The notes beneath the pieces were generated by a model. The model ran no database searches. It saw nothing but the letters and a program-made list of their open reading frames with translations, and was not told the origin of the DNA. From NCBI RefSeq assembly GCF_000297395.2, contig NZ_HF570108.1:631585-695584 (forward strand): 64,000 nucleotides of DNA, given 5' to 3'. Shown piece by piece: positions 49,236-57,589 of this stretch. Position numbers and translations under genes: made by a program. This DNA comes from Micromonospora lupini str. Lupac 08 (GTDB lineage: Bacteria; Actinomycetota; Actinomycetes; Mycobacteriales; Micromonosporaceae). Each line of letters begins with the position of its first letter. Position 1 is the first letter of the stretch.

Positions 49236-49936
49236 GCCGTTCCGTCCTCGTCACCGGAGGGAACCGGGGCATCGGGCTGGCGATCGCGCGGGCGCTGGTC
49301 GAGGCCGGTGACCGGGTGACCGTCACCTACCGCGCCACCAAGCCACCGGACGACCTGCCGGCGGTGCCGTGTGACGTGACCGACCCGGCGGAGGTGGCCG
49401 CCGCCTTCGACCAGGTGACGCGCGAGCAGGGGCCGGTGGAGGTGCTTGTCGCCAACGCCGGCATCACCCGCGACGGGCTGCTGCTGCGGATGACCGACGA
49501 GGACTTCGAGGACGTCCTCGCGGCGAACCTCACCGGAGCGGTTCGGGTCGCCCGTCGGGCGGCGCAGGACATGCTGGCCGCTCGCTGGGGCCGGCTGATC
49601 TTCATCTCGTCGGCGGTGGCGCTGACCGGCTCACCGGGCCAGGTCAACTACACCGCCTCCAAGGCCGCCCTCATCGGGGTGGCACGCTCGCTGGCCTGGG
49701 AGTTGGGCTCACGCGGCATCACCGCGAACGTGGTGGCGCCCGGCCTCGTGGACACCGACATGTCCCGGGCCATGTCCGAGCGCCGACGTGCCGAGTACCT
49801 CGCCATGACCGCCCTGCGGCGCACCGGAACTCCGGCGGAGGTCGCCGCCGTGGTGCGGTTCCTGGCCGGCGCCGAGGCGTCGTACGTGACGGGCGCGGTG
49901 GTTCCGGTCGCGGGCGGCCTCGGAATGGGCTTCTGA
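49232..49936 (+). CDS. 3-oxoacyl-ACP reductase (FabG-like SDR)
   Basis: SDR ketoreductase, 234 aa. VTGGNRGIGLAIARAL binds NADPH; catalytic residues lie in IFISSAVALTG and VNYTASKAALIGVARSLAWE; NAG is in VANAGITRDGLLLRM, close to FabG. It reduces the beta-keto group after each condensation, or AfsA-derived intermediates. ATG overlaps the ketosynthase stop. Confidence 0.92.
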   Translation: MSRSVLVTGGNRGIGLAIARALVEAGDRVTVTYRATKPPDDLPAVPCDVTDPAEVAAAFDQVTREQGPVEVLVANAGITRDGLLLRMTDEDFEDVLAANLTGAVRVARRAAQDMLAARWGRLIFISSAVALTGSPGQVNYTASKAALIGVARSLAWELGSRGITANVVAPGLVDTDMSRAMSERRRAEYLAMTALRRTGTPAEVAAVVRFLAGAEASYVTGAVVPVAGGLGMGF

Positions 49937-49962
49937 CCTCAGACAGCAGGAAGGACCCCAGC

Positions 49963-50937
49963 ATGCCCATCGGAGTGACTGGCCTCGGCTCCCACGTACC
50001 CGAGACCATCATCGACAACGCGACCGTCGGCCGGTGGGCCGGCGTGGACCCGGCCTGGGTCACCGAACGCACCGGCATCATCGAGCGTCGCTACGCCGAC
50101 GCCGCGACGGCCACCTCCGACCTTGCCGCCGCCGCGGCGCGCGACGCCCTGGCCGGCGACGAGCGGCGCATCGAAGGGCTGATCGTCGCCACCTGCACTC
50201 CCGACGTCCCGCAACCCTCGACCGCCGCCATCCTGCAACACAAGCTCGGTCTCAGCGGCGTACCCGCGTTCGACGTCAACGCGGTCTGCAGCGGTTTCCT
50301 CTTCGGGCTGACAGTCGCCGAGGGCATGATGCTGGGCCGGTTCGGCAGTGGCGAGATGCTCGTCGTCGGCGCCGACATGTTCTCGCGCATCATGGACCGC
50401 GGTGATCGCAAGACGGTGAGCCTCTTCGGTGACGGGGCCGGCGCGGTCGTGCTCGGCCAGGTCCCGGAGGGGTACGGCATCGTGGCGAGCCGTCTGCAGA
50501 CGCACGGCGAGCACCACGACTACGTAGTCGTCGAAGCGGGCGGCACACGGCAGGCTCTGACCGAGGAGACCCGGGCTGCCGGCCGACACTACTTCCGGAT
50601 GGACGGCCGGTCTGTCCGCGACTACGCGGTGCAGACCCAGCGCAAGCTGATCGAGCAGGTGCTCGCCGACGCCGCGCTCACCCTGGCCGACGTCGACCGC
50701 TTCGTCTTCCACCAGGCCAACACCCGGCTCCTGGAGTCGCTGGCGCGGGAGATGGGCATCGGCATGGACCGCGTCGCGCTTACCGCTCCGGAGTACGGCA
50801 ACACCGCCGGCGCGTCCATCCCGGTGACCCTGCACGCCAGCCACCGCGTCCGGCCGTTGCAGCGCGGGGAGCGGATCCTCATGTCCTCCGTGGGTGGCGG
50901 GATGACCGCGGCCGCTCTGCTGCTGACCTGGTACTGA
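49963..50937 (+). CDS. fabH: Beta-ketoacyl-ACP synthase III (FabH)
   Basis: Chain-initiating ketosynthase, 324 aa. The full triad is visible: Cys109 (DVNAVCSGFLFGL), His250 (FVFHQANTRLL) and Asn280 (EYGNTAGASIP). It condenses an acyl-CoA starter with malonyl-ACP. ATG after CAGGAAGGA, 26 bp past the reductase gene. With its own FabH, ACP, KASII and reductase the operon is self-sufficient in chain start and extension, except that no enoyl reductase of the FabI type is present. Confidence 0.93.
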   Translation: MPIGVTGLGSHVPETIIDNATVGRWAGVDPAWVTERTGIIERRYADAATATSDLAAAAARDALAGDERRIEGLIVATCTPDVPQPSTAAILQHKLGLSGVPAFDVNAVCSGFLFGLTVAEGMMLGRFGSGEMLVVGADMFSRIMDRGDRKTVSLFGDGAGAVVLGQVPEGYGIVASRLQTHGEHHDYVVVEAGGTRQALTEETRAAGRHYFRMDGRSVRDYAVQTQRKLIEQVLADAALTLADVDRFVFHQANTRLLESLAREMGIGMDRVALTAPEYGNTAGASIPVTLHASHRVRPLQRGERILMSSVGGGMTAAALLLTWY

Positions 50938-50956
50938 CTTCCCGAAGGAGACCCAC

Positions 50957-51697
50957 GTGCGACTACAGGGCAGGACGGCCGTCATCACCGGCGGCACCCG
51001 CGGGCTGGGCCGGACGATCGCCGAGGGCTACCTCGCCGAGGGTGCCTCGGTCCTCTGCGCGGCCCGGAATCCGTACGACATCAAGGAACTCGGCGACTAC
51101 GCGCCCGGCCGTGTCGCCTACCAGGAGACCGACGTGACCGATCCCGCCTCGGTGGCGCGGATGATGGCGGCTGCTGTCGACCGCTTCGGCACCCTGGACG
51201 TCCTGGTCTGCAACGCCGGGGTCAGCCGCAACGGAATGATCGCCAAGCTGGGCCTCGCCGACTGGAACGACACCGTGCAGACGAACCTCACCGGCGTCTT
51301 CCTCTGCGCGCAGGCGGCCCTGCCGGTGATGGCGGCGCAGGGTGGCGGCCGGATCATCACGGTGTCCTCGTGCACCGCGAGCCGGGTGGCGGTGGGTGCG
51401 GCCGCGTACAGCGCCAGCAAGGCCGCCGTGGAGATGTTCACCCGCAGCGCCGCCGCCGAGTTCGCACCGAAGAACATCCGGGTCAACTGCCTGTCGCCCG
51501 GCTACATCGACGAGGGCATGGGCAAGGAGGTCAGGGGCAACGAACGGATCTGGGAGACGTACCGCAAGCGGCTGCTCTCCGGGCGCCTGGGAGACCCCGC
51601 CGAACTGGCCGCCGCCGCGGTCTTCCTGGCCTCCGACGAGAGCGCGTACGTCAACGGCCACATTCTCGAGGTGAACGGAGGTCTGCTGTGGGCGTGA
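50957..51697 (+). CDS. SDR oxidoreductase of the AfsA cluster
   Basis: 246 aa, classical SDR: VITGGTRGLGRTIAEGYLAE, NAGVSRNGMIAKLG, catalytic VSSCTASRVAVGAAAYSASK, and C-terminal HILEVNGGLLWA. GTG start after GAAGGAG. Second ketoreductase-type enzyme in the operon; it might reduce the butyrolactone ketone (a step that needs a reductase after AfsA) or tailor the product. Sequence cannot decide. Confidence 0.9.
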   Translation: MRLQGRTAVITGGTRGLGRTIAEGYLAEGASVLCAARNPYDIKELGDYAPGRVAYQETDVTDPASVARMMAAAVDRFGTLDVLVCNAGVSRNGMIAKLGLADWNDTVQTNLTGVFLCAQAALPVMAAQGGGRIITVSSCTASRVAVGAAAYSASKAAVEMFTRSAAAEFAPKNIRVNCLSPGYIDEGMGKEVRGNERIWETYRKRLLSGRLGDPAELAAAAVFLASDESAYVNGHILEVNGGLLWA

Positions 51698-53199
51698 AGG
51701 ACGACACGGTGCTCGTCGTGGGTGCCGGTCCGGTCGGCCTGGTGCTCGCCTGCGATCTGCTCCAGCAGGGCATCCCGGTGCGCCTGGTCGATGCCGAACG
51801 GCAGGCCACTCCGCACTCGCGCGCCAACGTGCTCTGGCCGCGCAACCTGGAGCTGTTGCACCGCATCGGGGTGACCGACGACCTGCTCGCCCGTGGGCAC
51901 CGGATTCGCGGCACCCGGTACTTCTCCCAGCGCCGGCCGCTCGGCGAGGTCTCGCTGCGGCGGCTCGGCGACACGCCGTACCCGTTCGCGTTGATGATCT
52001 CCCAGGGCACGACCGAGGCGGTCCTGCGTGACCGGCTGGCGGCACTGGGCGGCCGGATCGATCGGGGCGTACGACTCGTCGACGTCGACCCCAGTGGTGG
52101 CCTGCCCCGGGTGAAACTGGAGCACCCGGACGGCACGGTGGAGGAGCGGACGTTCGGGTGGCTGGTCGGTGCCGACGGCGCCCACAGTGCCGTCCGCAAA
52201 CAGCTCGGCATCGGCTACAGCGGCGAGCCGGTCGACGTCACGTTCGCGATCGCGGACGCGGACGTCCGCACCGACCTGCCCGACGATCTCTCCTACTACT
52301 TCTACTCCGATCGGGGTGGGCTCGCTCTCGGTCCGCTCGGCGGTGGGCTGTTCCGGCTGGCGACGACAGTGCCGCATCAGCCCGAGGATGCGGCCGCGCC
52401 AGGTCGTGACCTGTTCCAGAGCGTCGTCGACGAGCGGATGCCGGGCGTGAATGTGGTCGGCGACCTGGCGTGGAGCGCGACCTTCCGGGTCCGTTGCCGG
52501 ATCGCCGAGACGTTCCGGGCGGGCCGTTGTCTGCTGGCCGGCGACGCCGCGCACATCGTCAGCCCGGCCGGTGGGCAGGGTATGAACACCGGGATCCAGG
52601 ACGCGGTCAACCTGGGGTGGCGCCTCGGGGCGGTGGTGCGGGGCCGGTCATCCGAGGACGCGCTGGACGCGTACGAGCAGGAACGCCGGGCCGCCGCGCA
52701 CCGGGTGGCCGCCACCACGGCGGTGCAGACGCGGTTCGCGATCGCCGGGCGCAGCCGGTTTCGGCTCGCGGCCCGGGACACGGTGGCGCGGCTGGCGCAC
52801 CGAACCGGGGTGCTGCAACGGTACCTGGCACCGCAGTTGAGCCAGCTCGACGTGAGCTATGGCGACCCGCGTCCCCTCGTGCGGCGCGGCGGCCCGGTCC
52901 GCCCGGGGGAGCGGCTGCCCGTCCTGCCGGGTCCCGGACCGGCTGCCCTCGACGCGTCGTGGCCACTCGTCGCACGTGACGACTACACAGTGGTGGTGTG
53001 GCGTGGCGACACCGCTCCACCCGGCCTGCCGGACGGGACGCCGGTCGTGCGCACCGGACCGGGCGCGGTGACGCGACAGCTCGCCGAGGCGTTGGGGCCG
53101 CAGCCTGTCCTGGCGGTGATCCGCCCGGACGGCCACCTGCTGGGCAGTGCCCCGCTCGACGACGCGGCGGCGGTGGCCCGGCTGGTGGCCGTCCTGTGA
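51688..53199 (+). CDS. FAD-dependent monooxygenase, aromatic hydroxylase (PheA/TfdB) type
   Basis: Class A flavoprotein hydroxylase, 503 aa. GxGxxG is VLVVGAGPVGLVLACDLL; the DG motif is GADGAHSAVRKQLG; the GD motif is LLAGDAAHIVSPAGGQGMNT. The C-terminal ~120 residues are the thioredoxin-like domain of this family. Such enzymes hydroxylate or oxidatively rearrange polyketide-like substrates using NADPH and O2. I chose GTG 51688 (six bases after GGAGG), overlapping the SDR gene end; GTG 51694 is an alternative. Last gene of the nine-gene operon. Confidence 0.92.
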   Translation: MGVKDDTVLVVGAGPVGLVLACDLLQQGIPVRLVDAERQATPHSRANVLWPRNLELLHRIGVTDDLLARGHRIRGTRYFSQRRPLGEVSLRRLGDTPYPFALMISQGTTEAVLRDRLAALGGRIDRGVRLVDVDPSGGLPRVKLEHPDGTVEERTFGWLVGADGAHSAVRKQLGIGYSGEPVDVTFAIADADVRTDLPDDLSYYFYSDRGGLALGPLGGGLFRLATTVPHQPEDAAAPGRDLFQSVVDERMPGVNVVGDLAWSATFRVRCRIAETFRAGRCLLAGDAAHIVSPAGGQGMNTGIQDAVNLGWRLGAVVRGRSSEDALDAYEQERRAAAHRVAATTAVQTRFAIAGRSRFRLAARDTVARLAHRTGVLQRYLAPQLSQLDVSYGDPRPLVRRGGPVRPGERLPVLPGPGPAALDASWPLVARDDYTVVVWRGDTAPPGLPDGTPVVRTGPGAVTRQLAEALGPQPVLAVIRPDGHLLGSAPLDDAAAVARLVAVL

Positions 53200-53227
53200 G
53201 GCGCGCTCCGGCAGCTACAGCGAGCAG

Positions 53228-53881
53228 CTACAGGATGGGGAAGTGGCGGCGTTCGGCGGCCAGGGTCGTCGCACCGCCGTGACCCGGCAGCAGGATCGTC
53301 GCGCCGTCGAGCGGGGCGCAGATCCGGTGCAGCGATTCCTGGAGCACCGCGGCGCTGCCTCCGGGGCCCTCGGTGTTGCCCAGCGCCCCGGCCAACAGCA
53401 CGTCGCCGGTGAGCAGATGACCGGCTTCGTCGTCGGTGCAGTGCCACACCGTCGAGCCCGGGGTGTGGCCCGCGCAGTGCCGTGCCACCAGGGTCAACCC
53501 CGCGTGCCGGATCTCCTCGCCGTCGCCGGTCACCGGGCGCACGTCGGCTGGTTCGGCGTTCGGGTGACCCGCCAGGACGTGTCGCGGAAAGGTGTCCGGC
53601 AGTCCTTTCGCCGGGTCGGCCAGCATGAACCGGTCGGCTTCCGGGACGTACACCGGGATTTCCCAGCGCGCGCACACGGGCACCACGTCCCACGTGTGGT
53701 CCATGTGGCCGTGGGTGAGCACCACGGCCTCCGGCGTGAGGCCGTGCCGTCGCATGATCTCCGCCACCGGGTCGGCCGCGCTCTGGCCCGGGTCGACGAT
53801 CACGCAGCGGTCGCCGCCGGTGGGCGTGAGCACGTAGCAGTTGGTGCCGAAGCCGCCGGCGGGGAAGGAGATGACCTGCAC
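53228..53881 (-). CDS. Metallo-beta-lactamase-fold hydrolase
   Basis: 217 aa, glyoxalase II-like. The zinc motif THGHMDH (His57, His59, Asp61, His62) is complete; later ligands lie in ARHCAGHTPGSTVWH and LLTGDVLLAG, with LLPGHGGATTL near the end. May hydrolyse a thioester or lactone; in a butyrolactone-type cluster a lactonase or acyl-ACP thioesterase are both conceivable. ATG, 13 bp after the aldo-keto reductase, which it follows in a two-gene operon. Convergent with the monooxygenase gene. Confidence 0.9.
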   Translation of the reverse strand: MQVISFPAGGFGTNCYVLTPTGGDRCVIVDPGQSAADPVAEIMRRHGLTPEAVVLTHGHMDHTWDVVPVCARWEIPVYVPEADRFMLADPAKGLPDTFPRHVLAGHPNAEPADVRPVTGDGEEIRHAGLTLVARHCAGHTPGSTVWHCTDDEAGHLLTGDVLLAGALGNTEGPGGSAAVLQESLHRICAPLDGATILLPGHGGATTLAAERRHFPIL

Positions 53882-53894
53882 CGTGGCCCCCGTC

Positions 53895-54845
53895 TCAGTA
53901 GCGGGTGCCGACGGCGTCCGGCACCTCGGCCAACTCGGCGGCCCGGCCCTGCGGCAGGGTGATGTCGGCGGCTGCCGCGTTCACCTCCAGATACTTCAAC
54001 GTCTTGGTCCCCGGCAGAGCCACCACCTCGTTCCCCTGCGCGAGCACCCAGGCCAGTGCCACCTGCGCGGCCTGGACGCCGAGCTCCGCAGCGGTCCGCC
54101 GGACCGGTTCCATGATCGCCTGGTTGGCGGCCAGGGCGGCCGCCTGGAAGCGGGGATGGCGGTGCCGGCCGTCAACCTCGGGCAGGTCCTCCGTCCGGTT
54201 CATCCGGTCGGTGAGGAAGCCGCGGCCCAGCGGCGAGTACGCGATGAAGGTGATCCCGTTCGCCGTGCAGTAGGGCACCACCTCGTCGAGCGCCTCCCTG
54301 CTCCAGAGCGACAGCTCGGTCTGGACGCTCGCGACGGGATGCACCGCGGCCGCCCGGCTGATCTCGTCGACGGACGCCTCGGACAGGCCGAGGGCGCGGA
54401 CCTTGCCCTCTTGGACGAGCTCGGCCAGGGCGCCCCAACTCTCCTCGATCGGCACGTTCGGGTCGACGCGGTGCAGCTGGTAGAGGTCGACGTGGTCGAC
54501 GCCGAGCCGGCCGAGGCTGGCCTCGCAGGCGGCGCGCAGGTGCTCCGGCCGCCCGTTGCGGTAGGTCTTGTAGGCGCCGTCCACCACGAGCCCGCCCTTG
54601 GTGGCGAGCACCGCCTGGTCGCGCCGGTCCCGCAGGGCGCGGCCGACGAGCCGTTCGTTGACGAACGGGCCGTACTGGTCGGAGGTGTCGATGAGGTTCA
54701 TGCCGATTTCCAGGGCGCGGTGGATCACCGCCATGGAAGTCGAGTCGTCCCGGCCCAGATCGTCGTACCCCCAGGACATGCCCATACACCCGAGACCGAC
54801 GATCCCGATGTGCGGGCCATTTCCGCCGAGTTGAACAGTACGCAC
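53895..54845 (-). CDS. Aldo-keto reductase
   Basis: 316 aa, NADPH-dependent AKR with the full catalytic tetrad: Asp53 and Tyr58 (LIDTSDQYGP), Lys83 (LATKGGL), His125 (LYQLHRVDP). Also YSPLGRGFLTDRMNRTEDLP and VVALPGTKTLKYLEVN at the C-terminus. ATG start. First gene of the unit with the metallo-hydrolase; divergent from the cupin gene across a region with one of the shared CTTGAG-type motifs. Role in the cluster is presumably a carbonyl reduction. Confidence 0.92.
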   Translation of the reverse strand: MRTVQLGGNGPHIGIVGLGCMGMSWGYDDLGRDDSTSMAVIHRALEIGMNLIDTSDQYGPFVNERLVGRALRDRRDQAVLATKGGLVVDGAYKTYRNGRPEHLRAACEASLGRLGVDHVDLYQLHRVDPNVPIEESWGALAELVQEGKVRALGLSEASVDEISRAAAVHPVASVQTELSLWSREALDEVVPYCTANGITFIAYSPLGRGFLTDRMNRTEDLPEVDGRHRHPRFQAAALAANQAIMEPVRRTAAELGVQAAQVALAWVLAQGNEVVALPGTKTLKYLEVNAAAADITLPQGRAAELAEVPDAVGTRY

Positions 54846-54901
54846 CTTGCTTCTCCTCCTCGTTACTGCCGATTTACCTTCTGGATAGCGCTAGCGGACC
54901 A

Positions 54902-54918
54902 CTCAAGGCTCGCACGAG
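54902..54918. promoter_or_regulatory. Cluster motif copy 3: CTCAAG-N5-CACGAG
   Basis: CTCAAG followed after five bases by CACGAG, the inverted, partly degenerate form of the CTTGAG-N5-CTCAAG element, in the divergent promoter between the aldo-keto reductase and cupin genes. Confidence 0.35.
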
Positions 54919-54989
54919 AACTGTTCCGCGAATGCGAGCGCCCGCGTAATTTCGGGCCGGAAAGTCGCCGTCGCCACGGGAGATAGAGA

Positions 54990-55499
54990 ATGCGTAGACC
55001 AGTCATGTCCGCTCTGACCGTGTTGGCCGTCCTGGCCGTCTCCACCGCGGGCGGCGCCACCGGAGTGCAGGCCGTACCGAGCTCGCCGCGGCCCACCACG
55101 GTCGAGGCCACGGCAGATCCGGTGCCGCCCGTCGCCAGCGAGACCCTCGCGGAGGGCATCCTTCCGCAGCCGTTCAGGATCCGCACCGATGGGCCGCGTC
55201 GGGTGCTCAGCCGTCGCGGCGTCTTCCAGCCCGGCGCGTCCACCGGGTGGCACGCGCACGCCGGCGACTTTCTCGCCGTCGTGGAACGCGGCACCCTCAC
55301 CTGGATCGACGAGAAGTGCAGGCGCCACGAGTTGCACGCGGGTGAGTCCCTCTACCTGCCCAAGGGGCCGCCGGCGGCGCAGAGCGGCTACAACCTGGGC
55401 CACGACGAGCTCGTCCTCTACGTGATGGACATCCTGCCCGTCGACGCGCCCGGCCCGAACGTCGACGTCCCGGACCCTGGCTGTCCCGCACCGCGCTGA
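54990..55499 (+). CDS. Secreted cupin-domain protein
   Basis: 169 aa. A signal peptide (~1-30: RRPVMSALTVLAVLAVSTAG) targets it out of the cell. The cupin barrel has the metal motif STGWHAHAGDFLAVVERGTL and the second half ECLYLP-like ESLYLPKGPPAAQSGYNLGH. Metal-binding His residues are present in HAHAGDF and NLGHDE. Reaction unknown. It may be an extracellular sensor or enzyme acting on the cluster's product. The ATG lies 45 nt after a weak GGGAGA. A hairpin follows the stop. Confidence 0.85.
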   Translation: MRRPVMSALTVLAVLAVSTAGGATGVQAVPSSPRPTTVEATADPVPPVASETLAEGILPQPFRIRTDGPRRVLSRRGVFQPGASTGWHAHAGDFLAVVERGTLTWIDEKCRRHELHAGESLYLPKGPPAAQSGYNLGHDELVLYVMDILPVDAPGPNVDVPDPGCPAPR

Positions 55500-55506
55500 G
55501 CGGTAA

Positions 55507-55538
55507 GTGGTGGCCTCCATCTACCTGGAGGCCACCAC
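55507..55538. terminator. Bidirectional hairpin terminator after the cupin gene
   Basis: GTGGTGGCCTCC and GGAGGCCACCAC form a perfect 12-bp stem with an 8-base loop. It overlaps the last codons of the convergent MaoC gene, so it can terminate the cupin transcript and may fold within the MaoC message. Confidence 0.75.
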
Positions 55539-55997
55539 GTCGCGGCGGAACAGCATCAGGCTGTCCATCGTGTACGCGGGAACCCGCTCACCCTCCCGTT
55601 CCACGGTCACGGCGACGGTGACGTCGACGTACCCACCGGGCACCGTGACGGCCGAGCTCAGCACCGCCCGGGCCCGGATGCGCGCGCCGGCCGTGACCGG
55701 CCCCCGGAAGCGCAGGCGGTCGACGCCCTTGTTGAGGGCGGGCGCGCCGCCCTCCACCGTGAAGATCTCGTCCAGCATCGGCGTGACCAGGGCCAGCAGC
55801 AGATAGCCGTGGGCGATCGGAGCCCCGAACGGCCCCGTGGCAGCCCGCTGCGGATCGACGTGGATCCACTGCCGGTCACCGTTGAGGGCGGCGAACCCGT
55901 CGATCAGCGACTGTGTCACCGGCCGCCACGGGCTGACTCCCAGTTCGGTGCCGACAGCCGTCAGCAGATCGGCCGGCCCGGCGAACCGGCGTGTCAC
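55521..55997 (-). CDS. MaoC-family dehydratase
   Basis: Single hot-dog hydratase, 158 aa. The R-hydratase motif is present: NGDRQWIHVDPQRAATGPFG then PIAHGYLLLALVTPM, with the catalytic Asp and His (D-x4-H type). It would dehydrate 3-hydroxyacyl thioesters made by the ketoreductase. GTG start overlaps the thioesterase stop. Third gene of the SARP operon; supplies the dehydration step missing from the AfsA operon. Confidence 0.9.
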   Translation of the reverse strand: MTRRFAGPADLLTAVGTELGVSPWRPVTQSLIDGFAALNGDRQWIHVDPQRAATGPFGAPIAHGYLLLALVTPMLDEIFTVEGGAPALNKGVDRLRFRGPVTAGARIRARAVLSSAVTVPGGYVDVTVAVTVEREGERVPAYTMDSLMLFRRDVVASR

Positions 55998-56446
55998 GAC
56001 GCCGCCCGGGAGCCACGGCGGCGTCCTCGCGCCTTGGTGATCGCGCAGGTCAAACGGGCGGTGCAGGTGCGCCGCCCCCGCTGGTCGCTGATCACGATCT
56101 CGTACGTCGCGGACGTGCTGCCCCGATGCAGCGGCCGACACACGCCCGTCACCAGGCCGGAGCGCGGCCCGTGGTGATGGGTGCACGACAGGTCCAGGCC
56201 GACAGCCATGCCGCCCTCGCCCGCGTGCATCATGGCCGCCACCGAGCCCAGCGTCTCGGCCAGTACCGCGTTGGCGCCGCCATGGATCAGCCCGATCGGC
56301 TGCCGGTTGCCCGCCACCGGCATCGTGCCGGTGACCAGGTCCGGTTGGCAGGTGGTCAGCACGATGCCGAGGCGGTCGACGAGCTGTTCGGCCGCGTACG
56401 GCGGAAGCACCTCGTACGGGCCCAGCCGGGTGATGGTGTCGGTCAT
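55994..56446 (-). CDS. PaaI-family hot-dog thioesterase
   Basis: 150 aa acyl-CoA/ACP thioesterase-like protein. The family motif IGLIHGGANAVLAETLGSVA contains the HGG turn and catalytic Glu/Ala position; YEIVISDQRGRRTCTARLTC forms the last strands. It may release the finished chain or edit stalled ACP. ATG start follows AGAGAGGAC; lies 25 bp after the SARP gene and overlaps the MaoC gene. Confidence 0.9.
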   Translation of the reverse strand: MTDTITRLGPYEVLPPYAAEQLVDRLGIVLTTCQPDLVTGTMPVAGNRQPIGLIHGGANAVLAETLGSVAAMMHAGEGGMAVGLDLSCTHHHGPRSGLVTGVCRPLHRGSTSATYEIVISDQRGRRTCTARLTCAITKARGRRRGSRAAS

Positions 56447-56471
56447 CGTGTCCTCTCTCGTCGTGGCGGGC

Positions 56472-57287
56472 TCAGGCCGCCCGGGGCTGGAGCAGCTCGA
56501 TCGTGCGCTCCGTCAGGTTGAGCGCGGGGTCGGCGGTGAGGATGGCGTGCTGCAGCCGGAGAAGCTCTCCGGATGGCTCCAGCCCGAGGTCGGTGATCAG
56601 CGTGTGGCGCAGCTTGTGGAAGACGGCAAGCGCCTCCGACCGCCTCCCGCAGCGGTAGAGCGCGACCATGAGGTGGGCGTGCAGGCTCTCGTGCAACGGC
56701 CGGATCGTGGTCAGTTCCACCAGCTCGCTGATCAGCGCCTGATGCTCCCCCAGCCGGAGCTCCGCGACGAGCCGCTGCTCCAGCGTGCACAGCCGGGACT
56801 CCTCCAGGCGGAGCACCTGGGCCTCCAGCAGTGGTCCTGGCTCGACGTTGACAAGTGGCGGCCCCTGCCACAGGGCCAGCGCCTCGCGCAGCAGCAGGAT
56901 GCCCTCGCGGTCGTTGCCCGCCCGCAGCGCGGCCTTGCCCGCCTCCTGCAGCTGGAAGAAGTGCAGCAGATCGATGTCGATGCCGGCGGACGAGAGCTCG
57001 TACCCCCCTGTCTCGGTGCGCAGCATCTGAGCGGTCACCGTCGCGACGTCGGTGTCGGCGGCGGTGGCCAGCGTGCGGCGTAGCTGCCCGATGTAGGTCT
57101 GCAGCGTCGTCATCGCGGTCCGCGGCAGATCGGTGCCCCACAGCTCGCGCAGGAGCATCGACGTGGGAACGACCTGATCGGCGTGGGTCACCAGCAGGGC
57201 CAACACCCGCCGTGGTTTGGGCACGGTCGACAACAATCGCCCGGTGTCGTCCACAACTGTCAATGGGCCCAATGCGTTGATCTTCAT
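56472..57287 (-). CDS. SARP-type (BTAD) pathway regulator
   Basis: Streptomyces antibiotic regulatory protein-like activator, 271 aa. Residues ~1-95 form an OmpR-type winged helix (MKINALGPLTVVDDTGRLLS, KPRRVLALLVTHADQVVPTS, LRELWGTDLPRTAMTTLQTY). Residues ~100-250 are the BTAD domain (FFQLQEAGKAALRAGNDREG, LHAHLMVALYRCGRRSEALA, TDLGLEPSGELLRLQHAIL). SARPs recruit polymerase at direct-repeat operators with 11-bp or 22-bp spacing. I start at ATG 57287 after GGGGGG; the longer form is less typical. It leads the operon with the thioesterase and MaoC genes and is the likely cluster activator. Confidence 0.93.
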   Translation of the reverse strand: MKINALGPLTVVDDTGRLLSTVPKPRRVLALLVTHADQVVPTSMLLRELWGTDLPRTAMTTLQTYIGQLRRTLATAADTDVATVTAQMLRTETGGYELSSAGIDIDLLHFFQLQEAGKAALRAGNDREGILLLREALALWQGPPLVNVEPGPLLEAQVLRLEESRLCTLEQRLVAELRLGEHQALISELVELTTIRPLHESLHAHLMVALYRCGRRSEALAVFHKLRHTLITDLGLEPSGELLRLQHAILTADPALNLTERTIELLQPRAA

Positions 57288-57303
57288 GTCCCCCCCGTAG
57301 GGC

Positions 57304-57323
57304 CATTGTTTCAACATTGTTTC
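57304..57323. promoter_or_regulatory. Direct repeat CATTGTTTC, 11-bp period, upstream of the SARP gene
   Basis: Two exact CATTGTTTC copies start 11 bp apart (GAAACAATG on the SARP-coding strand), 17 bp before its ATG. Spacing of one helical turn is what SARP proteins read. The flanking 57330-57520 is unusually AT-rich for this window and holds no gene. Confidence 0.45.
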
Positions 57324-57526
57324 TGCTCGCTCGATCGCCTTCGGCTGTGTCCGCCGAAGGCGGATTGCATGGCCGATGTCGATCGATGGCAGGAAACAAT
57401 CAATTTAACTTGAACAATATCACCGCCGTCGTCCCCGTCAACTTGTGTGTTAGCTTGCTCTCTATTTCCGGCGACACATACTGCCGCGTTGGAAAGAATG
57501 TTTCCCCTTAATTGCGAACGGCCGCG

Positions 57527-57567
57527 ACGGGCGACGGCCAGCCACTCGATTGGCTGTCGTCGCCCGT
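57527..57567 (-). terminator. Hairpin terminator after the second aldo-keto reductase
   Basis: ACGGGCGACGGCCAGCC pairs with GGCTGTCGTCGCCCGT (one bulge or mismatch) around an eight-base loop, about 20 bp past the stop of the minus-strand reductase gene. Confidence 0.65.
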
Positions 57568-57589
57568 TGGCCCGAGGTCCGGGAAGGGC

